From the NCBI GenBank assembly GCA_039621445.1, contig CP154954.1:25804954-25868953 (forward strand): a stretch of DNA of 64,000 nt, in the 5' to 3' direction. Shown in pieces: positions 18,127 through 38,179 of the stretch (position 1 is the first letter of the stretch; each line of letters starts with the position of its first letter). Source of the DNA: Euglena gracilis. Its lineage: Eukaryota; Euglenida; Euglenophyceae; Euglenales. Below the pieces are notes generated by a model. It saw only the letters and a list, made by a program, of their open reading frames with translations, did no database searches and was not told where the DNA came from. The position numbers and the translations under genes were made by a program.

Positions 18127-20941
18127 TTTTTTTTTTTGCACAGTCTGAGACAACGGAGAAGAGAGTGTGCGGATTACCGCGCAGCAGAGGGTGCGTGAGT
18201 GAGTCAGGGACACAATGTAGACACATCTGCTGTACATGCTGAACATTGTTTTCAGTGAATGGACAAAGATCACTCACGTATGTACAGTTTCAACCGTGTT
18301 GTCACCCGCGTGTGGGCAGTGAAGCAGTGTCGTATCGTCGTGCCGACAAGGGCTCAGTCCTTTACACGGGAATCCGCACAACACTGCGCTGTGTTTGATT
18401 CAAATCTGTCATCGTAGCACACTGTGTTGTACCACACACCGCAGCCATTGTAGACCGCTTCTACGCGGGTTTCCGCACAACTGGTGGGAACATCGCAATG
18501 ACCTGTTCTTCCTTCGCTATTACCTCCCTCACCGTTGAAATGTTTGCGCTTGATTCTGTGCTGTTGTGCGGGTTCCCGTGTAAAGCCATGGAAGGCTGCT
18601 GTTCAGGGTTTCTCAAATTTGAAGCCGGCGGGGGCAACAGTACCCGGATCGGTCCGTACGGCGCAATTCAGAGCGCGATTCCAGGTAAGACGGCCCTCCA
18701 AAACCGAAGGACCTGGGACCTTGTCGCGATTCAGGGTGTTTAGTGGTACAAGCGGATGTTGAAATTCTCGCGATTTGTACCCCCTCGCGAACGGGATGTG
18801 CCACTGCGACGTAACCCCTGGGAAAACACCGTGGTCTGGGGGCCGAAGTCGTTGTTTGTGCGGTTTCCCGCACAAACCGCAGCTCCACGTCGTAGAAGGT
18901 GGCCTGTTTTGGGTGATGTCAAGGGAGCAGCAGTTCACCCTACGGATGTGTCTCGCGAACGACACAGGAACCGTAAACCAGTCGTGTACCACCAACCACC
19001 CTCAGTCGCGAAAGAGTCCCAGGTAGTCGTGTCCGGGGGAGGTCTACAGCACGCAATCGTGCGGCCCAGTTGGGCGTGTGCACTGAGTCCCCTCAGTGGC
19101 CTAGACCAACCCCCCCGGGGGTATACCGAACTGCTGTCAGCTTCCGCTTCGTTCAGCCTCCCTCCTCCGCACCAACCACAGAAGAGAAGAAAAGAGACCC
19201 TACACACACAAAAGAGACACACGTCGTGTATACATACACGCAGCCCGAGCGGATACCCGTACACGGACTCGTCCGTAAGGAAAAAGTAGGCAAGTGACCG
19301 CACCGGCCGGGAACCAGTGGCGTTGCCCACTGGGGTGGGCGGTCCCAGGGAGCTCGGCCACAAGAGGCCGTTACAGCCACTTGCCCAACATCTCTCTCCA
19401 GAGATCGCACATGGACTGTATAACATTCGCGAAACCACTGTTGGTGGTCAAGCCGGCGGTTACACCAAATGAAGGCCTCACGATCCAGATCCAGAAGCGT
19501 AGGAGGGAGAAGGGGCGGACATCTGTGCAGTGCACTGGGCCTCACGCCTTACGCGCTGGTCCGTTCTTGTACGCGGAAACCCGCACACATCGTCGCCGTT
19601 GGCGTGTGACCACACCACACAGACTCTGTCACCCTCGCCAGACCTCCACGCACACAACTGACCGGTGGCCTACGCATTCCGATCGCGAGGAAAACCGGTC
19701 CCCTACGCAGTGGTGTACCACCAAACGTCCAAAACGTGAAACACAAACACCCAGGTTCCATTTTCCTACCCAGTCGGTCGGGGGAGTCCGGGACGGGCGT
19801 CGTCGCCCCAGCTGCGTTGGTCCGCAAACGCCGCAACCGCACCCCCGTTGGGGAGGTCTGGGCAACCTGCCCCGGCGGTGCGGAGAGGTCAAAGGACCAC
19901 CCGGGCTCCTCATTATTCTTTTTATACACTTGGAATGTGTTACACGGATTCCCGCACAAGACATCCCGTTGGCTTTTCCATACTTCATGGGCTGCTCTAC
20001 ATCTGTTTGGAAACCCTCACACCCCTCTACGGACGACCACACTGCGTCGAGTTTCGCAACCAGTCAGCACCGCAGTCGCGGAAACACCGGTGTTCCCACC
20101 GTTTACGTGCCGTTTCGTTCTTGTTCAGGCCGGGGAGTTACACAGGCAGGCTCGCCGGGGAGAGGACCGCCCCCTCTTACAGGGGGATGGGGCAGCCAAC
20201 TGTTGGCCCACCACCACACCCGGCGGACACACCACCGTCACCGGCCGCGGCTGGGCCACCGTCCCGGTGACGGTTAGGGCACACGGGATGTGTCGGGGTG
20301 TGGTGCGACAGACAGGACGCTGCCCCCCGGTCCCCCTGGCCTCCCCACCATTTTTCGTTTGCACTTCAAGTAAACGCATCTGTCCTCTCGCGTAGTCTGG
20401 CCCACACACCCACCTCAACGTTCTGCGGTGTTGTGCGGATTCCCGCCCAACACCAAATGCCTTCGTTCTGTCCTTCACAGGTTACACGGGTTACCGCCTG
20501 GACGTCATAAATACAACTACGCTCTCTTTACGCGGTAATCCGCCTAAACCACACATCACAGTTTTCTTTCACATCACACCAAACACACAACACCCCCCTG
20601 TATCACACATCGTTGTGTTTGTTGTGTGCGGTAATCCGCACACACTCGTGTTGTTCACCTCACCTCACACACTGTGTGACAACAGACGTACCACCAATAT
20701 ACACCCACATTGTACACGTGTTACAATACCGTGCTTTTCTGGTACCTGTAACAGGGGTCTCATCACCACTGTTTTTGCGTACCTCTGCATCGTGTACTGT
20801 ACGATGCGCGGAATACCGCACAAAACCACTTTCATAAAATCTTGGCCCAAAGCTGCCACGTAACCCTTGTAACTCAAAATTTTGTTCCTTTTTCGCTGTT
20901 TTTAAAACAGCCAAAAAACACCAAAAAACGCAAAAATGGCG
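18127..20941. other. Right arm of large element, no gene recognised
   Basis: Lies upstream of the resident gene's start codon and therefore probably includes its promoter. Thirteen palindromes fall here (18166 to 20804), clustered at 18362-18583 and 20430-20643. Reading frames are short and unlike protein. Confidence 0.5.
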
Positions 20942-20963
20942 TGGGCAATTCGCGCCGCCTAAG
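20942..20963 (-). repeat. Right 22-bp TIR of large element
   Basis: Perfect inverted match to 8252-8273; the last bases CCTAAG match the splice-acceptor end of the 1.9-kb element. Confidence 0.9.
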
Positions 20964-21449
20964 TCAAATCTCAACTTGAGACCCCCCATTCGTGAAATTC
21001 ATGCATTTTGGCATATTTTGTCCTCATATTCCGTTATTGTTCTTCCTGCAAGTGCCGGGGAAGACTGGTGCATCGAGCGAGAACACATGAGATTTTGAGA
21101 TGCATGTTTGTGGAACACTTGGCATTGCCCCCCCACTCATCACTCGCCGGATACCGCCAACCCGATCTTATAAAAAATGCACAACACAGTTACCACCAAC
21201 CAATTACCGAACTTTGAGCATCACTCTGTGGGATTCAACACACACATCGCGCTGCATTCAATGAGGATGGTATGTTTAAATAAAGATTCTGACAGAGTTT
21301 CAGATACATACACACACATTACAAACCATTTTCAATTATCACACAAATTTGTGTGTGCCTGGGTTGATTCGTACACGCACGCGCGCACCCAGCTGCCCCC
21401 GCCAATGCCCCCACCTCCTTCCCACTCCCCCCACCCAATCCCTCCGCAG

Positions 21450-30743
<9,294 letters not shown>

Positions 30744-31799
30744 CCCCCCCCCCCCGCCACAACGTTTGTGCAGACTCCCAGGTCCACTTCACAGCTGTGA
30801 ATTCCTTCGTCTATAATGAGGAAATTTCATTGTTGGATGTCAACGGCGCATTTTTCGGAGCTTGGAATTTGTGGATTGGGCGTTGGGCGTGTGGTGTTGT
30901 ATGTTTTTGTATGTGTGCTGTGGACGTGAGTGTGCAAGAATCCCCACAAATTCATGCCGCAAACAATCCCAAAGAGTCAGCACGAAATTGTAACTCTTAG
31001 AGATTATTGGAGAAATTAGATTCTCGTCCCATTGACTGGTCATTGGTGAGTGTGTTCCCCTGGACCAATATGGCGCGCGCGTGCGTGTGCGTGCGTCCGT
31101 GTGTGCGTGCGTGCGTCCTGTGTGAGGGGGGTGTGCGTGTGTGGGGGGGGGGGGGGGGCGTGTGGGTGGGGGGGGGGGGTGCGCGTGTGCGTGCATGCGT
31201 GTGTGCGGGTATGTTCGCATGTGTTTGCATTTGCAAAATTTGGGGGGGGGGCACCAACCGAGGGGTTTGGTTTTGCACCAAACCCCTCGGCTTAGTTAAA
31301 TGAAATTGTGCGGTTGCTGCCCAACGTCGCCAGGTGCAATGGGAAATCATGAACCTGATTGCCTTCTCATCGTCGCCGAGAGCTGCCGTTTGTTCTGGAC
31401 TCAAACTTTTCCGCAACTCCCCCCACATTGTGGGTCGGATGAGCAAAATGAGTGATCCGCAAATTATCTGCAGCGTGGATCTTTGGCCAATCTTGTCTTT
31501 CACATGAAGAGGCTTGAGAGAACAAAAGCAACCCTTGTGGCTCCTTTCCTGCTCAATGATGAACAAAACCCCCCGGATGGTTTTGCCCCTATAATTAATT
31601 AGTGGACCGATCTTTTTTGGCCCAAATCCTTGCATTGTTAATTGGGCAGAACAAATCCATTGAGGAACCGAATAACTATTTATCCAAAAGGTTATTTGCG
31701 TCAGGCACCTTGTGGCAATTTTTTGTTTTCATTTTTCACGCTGTTCCCCATAAAAAAATAGGGGGTGGGTGGCAAAGACCCCTCCGGCTCCGCATTGTT

Positions 31800-32040
31800 C
31801 CCTCATGAGGCCATACCTTGCTCGCCGGCGGTGTTGCTTGGATCGTTTTAGTGTGCTGGGTTAGGGGGTCCCGCTTTGTGCCTTTTTCGTACTCCCTCGA
31901 GGTGAACCGACAGGGGAGGAGGGGACACCGAGGGCGAAGCACAAAGACCTTGCGCGGCCATGCCTTCCTAGCCGGCGGTGTTGCTCGGATTGTTTTTGGT
32001 GCGTTTGGTTAGGAGACCTCGCTTGGTGCCTTTTTGGGCC
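31800..32040. repeat. Two tandem copies of a 90-150-bp unit, third copy at 40106
   Basis: GCCGGCGGTGTTGCTTGGAT-type sequence occurs at about 31808 and 31957 and, diverged, at about 40106. Spacing of 8.3 kb between outer copies could mark ends of an old insertion, but the match is short. Confidence 0.4.
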
Positions 32041-32205
32041 GGAGTTGCCTGATTCTTACTTTGCCCTTCGACCCCAAGAAGAGAGGAACGCCAAGTGCCT
32101 TGTCCATTAGAAGAGCAGAAGTCAATCAATCATTTCGAATTATACGGAAAAAGGCGCTCTGCAGAACGCCAGAGCAGAAACTGCTGAAGCATCAGAAAAT
32201 TTTCC

Positions 32206-33451
32206 ATGGCAGATGCTATTTGCAAGGCGAGAAGCGCGGGAGACCTTCAAGAGGAGCAGCAGCAGCAGCAGCTTGACAACCTGAAGGCATGGGTCGACTG
32301 TAGCGAACCGCGGCCGCCCCTTCACCAAATGAAAATTGCCCCAAAAAAACTTCCACAACCCAAACCCCCCAAAAGTGATGGCCACGGACCCTGGCAGACA
32401 GTGGTTAGGAGGCCCCGTAAGAGGCAGAACGGCCAGCAGCCCACTACGCCCATTGGGACCAGGGCCATGGGGGCCAACAATCCAAAGCACACATTCTGTG
32501 TGCTATGGCCGCCAAAACCGCACAGGCCATGAAGGAAACAAAGGCCATGACGGGACAACCGGCCATGAAGGCATCTACATCACCAAAAGTCGCCGGAACA
32601 AAGGCCAAGGTGGCCACCAGCACCAAGACTCCACAGGACATGGCAGGGGCAGAAAAGTTCAGAGACACCATCCCCATCCTTTCTCAATCACACCACCCCC
32701 AAGGGGTGAAGGGTGAGGCCGCAAGAATCCCTCAAGATTTCAAATGGGTATGACGACCCAGAACCCAATCAGGCCATTGGGGCCTTCAAGTGTTAGTGGC
32801 CTTGCTGCCCAGCAATTTTTGGCAAGCAAGCCTGTGGCATTACAACAATTGGCACTGCAGATTGGTGAATTAAGGATTTCCAGCAGAGAGGTTACTAATT
32901 CATCTTTTGGGTAGGGCAAATCTCACGACTTGTTTGCATGGCTCTGTCGACTGGAATTGACAAGGATTCTGGTGTATTTGCTTATACTGCGTGGCAACGG
33001 GAAGAAGAATTGGGAAAGTCCCCCCGGGATTGGGTGTTCCAAGTGCTTGGCGAATTAAAGGAGAAATTTATGCAAGAACTGCCGGGTATGCAAGTTCTGT
33101 ATTCTGAAGCTTGAGGAATGCCAGTGTTGCGGAAAGGTGTCATCTGCATGCCAGCAATTGCCATTGTGGCATGCTGCCCGGATCCTTCACAAACAAGTCA
33201 GTCCTGCCTGTACAAACAAGTTCTCTGCCCAAGATTCTCAGAAAGTGCATGATCTGGGCAGTCCTGCTGAAGATTTTAATGTCATATTTGGACATGGGAA
33301 TATTTGGGACAGAAGTGCCGAAGATAGTTCTGGAGACGAAAACAGAAAAATCAGACATGCAACCGAGATGTGCGGCAAGGGGGTGCAGACAGAAGGAAAA
33401 GCCGGAACAAGGGGGAGAAGGGAGAGAAGGAAGAAAATGAAGGGGAAGTAA
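32206..33451 (+). pseudogene. Decayed coding region, unknown protein
   Basis: Consecutive plus-strand frames: 32206-32532 (starts MADAICKARSAGDLQEEQQQ, basic and Gln-rich), 32505-32753 (Ala/Lys/Thr-rich) and 33137-33451 (Cys/His then Lys/Arg-rich end). Intervening protein-like stretches contain stops. Composition resembles a nucleic-acid-binding Gag-like protein but no family motif is present. Confidence 0.3.
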
Positions 33452-34496
33452 AGGCGAGCTGGACAGATCGCATTCAAGGTAGTTGGTTGATGTTTGTGGC
33501 ATGCCGCGTGCTGTGTGTGTGGCTGTTTTTGGGGCGGTAAACCCAGTAATTTATCTATGTTTGTGGCAGGGCCGCTGGAGGCATGTGATAATGCCGCGGT
33601 GGGTGTTTTTTTACTGGGTGGAAATGTCATTCAAAGGCTCGGTAGTGGGGTGTGGCGAGCCGCGGTTTATCAAATTATCTTGCACTTATCTGCCCCAGTT
33701 TTCCCACTTCGACACCTGTTTGGGATCCCACCCACCCCTGGGCCATTTTGCGTGGAAGGACAGGTTTCCTCCCGTGATGGTCCACGGGGCATCTTTGGGG
33801 TGTCTTCCACTGAAAGAGAAGATGCCACCAAGGGAAGAGGCTCCAAGGGGCTGTGGGTGCCCTTCCTCTGCAGCCTGCCTGCTGGTTTGCTGTAGGAGCG
33901 TCCATTTAAGGGAGCTTTGAGTGTACGTCCTGCCCTCGCGTTTGCACTTATCCCTTTCTCCCGAAAGTCTTGAGTGGGGAGTAACAATGAAATTGCTTCC
34001 GTTTTCCCCTTTTGCTGCAAATCACAAAGGCAGGGAGGAAAGGTGGGACCGCAGTCCCTTCTTTGAAAGAATCCTCTGCTCGTTCGAACTTTGTCAAGAA
34101 ATAATTACCTTCTCTATTCAAAGGGACTTCGCCCACAATTTCTAAAAGAGAATTGCAAAGCACCAAACCCTATAAGCTTGAATTTGGAACCAGGTACTTT
34201 CGCTAAGCTTTCGCTATGGCCTCGAGATTCTCCCTTAGTCTTAAGGTTAACCATACTGTGTACAGGTACTGTACACGGCCCAGCCGTAGCCAGTTTGTAG
34301 GACGTAGCCTATTGTATCTGGTACACAGTGCCAAGGCAGAATGTCTGCCTGGTACACATCCCCCTCCCAGGGCTCTTCCCAATTTCCCTTTTGGAGCCAG
34401 GCACATTCCCAGGTTCAGAGATACAGTACCAGGATACCATGCTCTGCTTCCCAATTACGGTTAACGAGTTTGGGGGTGAAAGCGCAAAAGAATTCT

Positions 34497-35110
34497 GGCG
34501 CGAGTGCTGTGCTTTGTGCATATTCTTACTGACACCGTAGTGTCTTTGTAGACTTGACTCTTGGAGATCAACGTGTTATCGACCACCCTTAAGGGGATTC
34601 TGCCGCAGAGTCTTCAAAAGGAGTTAAAGGCGATGATTAAATGCGTATTCACGCTCGAGAACTCGCTCATTATGTGGGACGCCGCTCATTTCAGCCGTGG
34701 CTGAGTGTACACGGCAGGGAACCCTCAGCGTTTGCGGGTTTCCTTGAAGAACCTACCCATGTCTTGGTCTTGTATCAAGGTCACCTCCATTGAACAGAGG
34801 TCTGGGGTATATATCACGAGTGCTGTGCTTTGTGCGTATTCTTACTGACACCGTAGTGTCCTTGTAGTCTTGAATCTTCGAGATCAACTGTGTTATCGAC
34901 CACACTTAAGGTGATTCTGCCGCACATTCTTCAAAAGGAGTTGAAGGCGATGATTAAATGCGTATTGCTCATTATGTGGGACGCCGCTCATTTCAGCCGT
35001 GCCTGAGTGTACACGGCAGGGAACCCTCAGCGTTTGCGGGTTTCCTTGAAGTACCTACCCATGTCTGGGTCTTTTACCAAGGTCATCTCCATTGGACGCA
35101 GGTCTGGGGT
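34497..35110. repeat. Tandem duplication of about 310-320 bp
   Basis: 34497-34815 and 34819-35110 align nearly throughout, e.g. both contain TTATGTGGGACGCCGCTCAT and GGGAACCCTCAGCGTTTGCG; the second copy lacks about 15 bases. The second copy runs into the minus-strand frame at 35027-35575. Confidence 0.85.
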
Positions 35111-38100
35111 ATTCTTATCAGGATCGTCCACGACGATCCCTGGGATAACCCAGCTTTTGACTTCTTGGATTTCCTTTGGTAGTTCAGTTTTTGAGTGTTT
35201 CAGCTTGCTTACGAAGGAAAATATGCTTATGAAGGAAAACATTTTCCACAAAACTCTCGGAAAAGTTGCAGGCCATATGTAGTAGTTCCACCTTGGATGG
35301 TTTGCTGGCACCTTTGGTGGCATCCCAGGCAGAACGTTGAAATCAACGTTGTGCGAGCGGGACGCATAGGCACAGCAGGTGACGTGTGGTTTCAGAATGG
35401 AGCCAACCCTTTCCAAAAAAATGTTCATAATCACATCGTTCTGGTGGGTAGTCAGGGAGTAACCAAGGTTGTGTTGTTGAGAGACCGTGTTCTCTTTTAT
35501 GAATAAAGGATAAATGACTGGTTTCCAGTAGTGGTCATTGAAGAGTAGGGGCAATCGCCCTTTTGTACATTCCACAGCAAGTCTGATTCCGCCGGAATCA
35601 GTTTGGAAGTCAAAGGCGATTCCGCCGCGCTCAAAGACTCAGCTTTCCTGAAGCTTTTGTGTAGTTACACCTCTCGTTTTGTATTGAAGTAATTCAGGAA
35701 ACCTTCTGGAAAGTCCTCGCTTCAGGGTGCGTCCTTGAGGTTTCTGCCACCTGCGGGCAACCATATGTCTGCCCTTAGGCAATTGACACAGAAAACCTCT
35801 TCCGACCACCGAAAGTTGTTCAACTGTCTCCAGGCAAGGAGACAGTCACCGCAGATGAATGCGGCTGTGCTTGGAACAAAAACGTTGTGGTGAAATATTT
35901 TACGTGTGGTGTTCGCTTAACGGACGTGCACAGCCAGCACGCTGTTACGGATGTTGTGACAACCTGTACAGAGTCAGAAAATTTGGCCATCCGTCCTATT
36001 GCCAAAAGGAATGTTTCCCCAAAGAATTGGGCAAACACCCTTGCCAAAATGGCATTGTAGAAACGCCAATATGGCGAACATAGTAGTTCCATCTCTGGTC
36101 GTTGAAGAACAGCAGCTCAATCCACTTGTTCAACAAAATTACGGCTTCGCGGGATGATTGTATCATAGCAACGCGTTCTTCGACGCTTGGCAGGACGCAC
36201 ATGATATCGTCCTGCCACAAGAGGGCATCCTCGTCAACCGTCACGTTATCCTCTTGCGAGGTTTTGAGAGGTTGTATCTTGTCGTGATCTACCACGGAGG
36301 GTAGTAGTGACACGGCTTTTCCGGTCATTTCAGCGTAAGTTGGTGCTGGTGTGGTACCGGCTGGGGTCCTCGCCCGCTTTCCTGGCTTGCTACCACTCCC
36401 AGTAGGAGGAGGAGGTTTTGGTTCATTGTGTCGTTCGGTAGGTTTGCACGGTTCTGCAGGTTGTGGTATAGCCTTAGGTTTACTTTTAGTTGTTGCGGAA
36501 GGGGGCGTCCCGCAGAAATCTTTTTTGGAGCAGGTTTGGCTATTGGTGTAGTGGGGAATGGTACGTCAGCAGCCGTCGGTACCACCAGTTCAGGTGTGTA
36601 GCCACTACGGGTATTGTGTCATGTGGTGGGGCTGTCTGACCGTAGTCGATTTGGTTGTTGTCACCAATTTGTGGGTTTCGACAGTAGTTTGTACAGCAGT
36701 AGGCGAGCTGGCCGCAGTCGAAGCCGGAGCTTCTTGTGTGGGTTGTCCACCAAGTCTCGTGTCACGGGGATTTCGCGTTGATGAAGAAGACCTCGACTTC
36801 ACCATTGCGATCATCGAGGCTACGCCACTTCGGACGCTTCCCAGGACGCGTTCTGCGGCGCGTCCCAACTTAGGATGGTGTAAGTATGAATTCGTCCGGG
36901 TCCGCAGGGAGGCCGTATATGGCTTCATGTTGTCGTCAGGCAGTCAGTTGGTGTAATACGATTACACCCCGTCGGTTGCTTCCGTGTCTCGTCCATTTTC
37001 TGCACGTGTGGAGGGTGGTGGGGCAGTATCCGTCAAAGGCACTGCAGCCATTGTAGGGTCTGCAGGCACTTCGGTCATCGTGAGTTCTGTAGGCGCGTCG
37101 GGTTCCGCATCTGGTAACGGTCTTTGTGGTCGTGCTGTAGCAGGCCACTTCGTCCCTTAAGGCATGTTGAGCGCTGTCCTCTCCGCGTTCAGACTTAGCA
37201 GACACGGAGTAGACTGTGCGTGTGGTCTGTTCGTTGTCCGTCATCTCTTCCATTTCGGAAGGCGAAACAGAATAAGAGTCCGACGAATGTACGGGGGTAT
37301 GTTCAACAGGCATTGTACGTGTAGGTGGCGGCGGTGCAAACGTTCTTCCGACGTTTGCTTGCAGACATCGCTGCTCTTTTGTTGTTGTTGTTGTTGCGGA
37401 TGACGCATCCGTTGTAGGTTCTCGTTCAGCTGCAGATTACGCTGCTTCAGACTCCGCACGCTTACGTTGAAGAAGTTTGGTACGGTATTGTAGACGGAGA
37501 TTTTGCCACCCGACAAATTTTTTTCCTCCTGAACCGCGAGGAAACCAGTCCAATATCGGGATGGCTCACCCATCCTTATTTGTACGTTTTCCCTTGAAAA
37601 ATGGGGCAAAGTCTTCCCTTCTGAGGGTTTCGCCGAACAGGCTCTTCAGGTCTTCGTCGCATTCAGGTCGAAGAGGGAGGTATTCTGGTTGCAGTGGTTC
37701 CCTTGGATTGAACAAATTATAAATTTCCAATCTCTCCATATTCATGCCCTCCATTGGAAGGTCTGCATATTCAGAAGCATTTGTCGGTGGTTTCGTCCGG
37801 TGTATCCGATTTCTCCAACTTCGAGGGGATTGTGGCAGATGCGTCTCAGTAGTTGTCGTTGTTGTTGGACCTCCGTCCATTCGCGTTGGTGGGGTTGCGC
37901 CCTTTGTGTGTTTGGGCGGTTGGCTGTCCGACCGTGCACTCCAATCCCTCAGAAGTCCACGGGGAACTTGTGCTGGCAGTGGATGTAACAAATCACGAAT
38001 TTTTGTTGGTAAGTCAGGTCGATTCCGACCACTTGAGAATGAGAACTGTGGTGTTCGTTGAAGAAACTTTGGTAGTTGTATCATTTCGTGTGTCACCAAC

Positions 38101-38177
38101 AACAATACATCATTTGGAAGTTTGAATACTTCCCATTGTATGCCTTGTGGTCCGCTTTCTCCGATGTTGTGGAACAT
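35027..38177 (-). pseudogene. Decayed minus-strand gene of unknown function
   Basis: A series of minus-strand frames in one direction, overlapping by frameshift: 38177-37566 (starts MFHNIGESGPQGIQWEVF), 37609-37241, 37313-36936, 36928-36605, 36585-36325, 36328-35996 and 35575-35027. Two separate pieces share a motif with FND and WNYY-type residues (LLFFNDQRWNYY and LLFNDHYWKPV), hinting at an internal duplication. Middle parts are Thr/Ser/Pro-rich. No family recognised; it could be a structural protein of a mobile element. Many frame breaks argue for a pseudogene. Confidence 0.4.
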
Positions 38178-38179
38178 TG

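Larger units (their letters stand above)
8304..20824. repeat. About 38 dispersed palindromes, consensus TGTGCGG-N4-CCGCACA
   Basis: The core is CGG, four mostly A/T bases, CCG, flanked by GTG/CAC-type arms. Approximate starts: 8304, 8379, 8725, 8821, 9766, 9903, 9939, 10659, 10683, 11536, 12411, 12674, 12712, 12941, 13466, 13505, 13950, 14334, 14830, 15329, 15359, 16345, 16427, 17234, 17265, 18166, 18362, 18461, 18564, 18855, 19247 (weak), 19569, 19940, 20430, 20482, 20528, 20622 and 20804. The copy at 18855 is near-perfect (TTTGTGCGGTTTCCCGCACA). Every intron of the resident gene except the short 11/12 intron holds at least one. Two copies, 15329 and 15359, fall in an exon. The arms stay conserved while the centre varies, which suggests a protein-binding inverted repeat. 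Confidence 0.9.
8252..20963. mobile_element. 12.7-kb TIR transposon encoding a ParB-like multi-exon protein
   Basis: Both ends carry the same 22 bases in inverted orientation (8252-8273 and 20942-20963, beginning CTTAGGCGGCGCGAATTG). The next bases are similar but diverged. About 38 copies of a CGG-N4-CCG palindrome lie between the ends, the first about 50 bp and the last about 140 bp from the termini, and I saw none outside. One long minus-strand gene occupies 9633-18126. Flanking 5-mers are TCAGC and TCAAA (three of five match), so the target duplication is decayed or absent. The terminal CTTAGGCGG is shared with the 1.9-kb element at 5231-7140, suggesting one superfamily. I cannot assign it to a named transposon superfamily. 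Confidence 0.8.

Noticed and set aside
8304-20824. CRISPR-like array
   Set aside because: Repeats are short palindromes at irregular spacing in both introns and flanks of a eukaryotic gene; no constant spacers or cas genes.
8247-20968. Clear 5-bp target duplication for the 12.7-kb element
   Set aside because: Flanks TCAGC and TCAAA match at only three of five positions, so I do not claim it.
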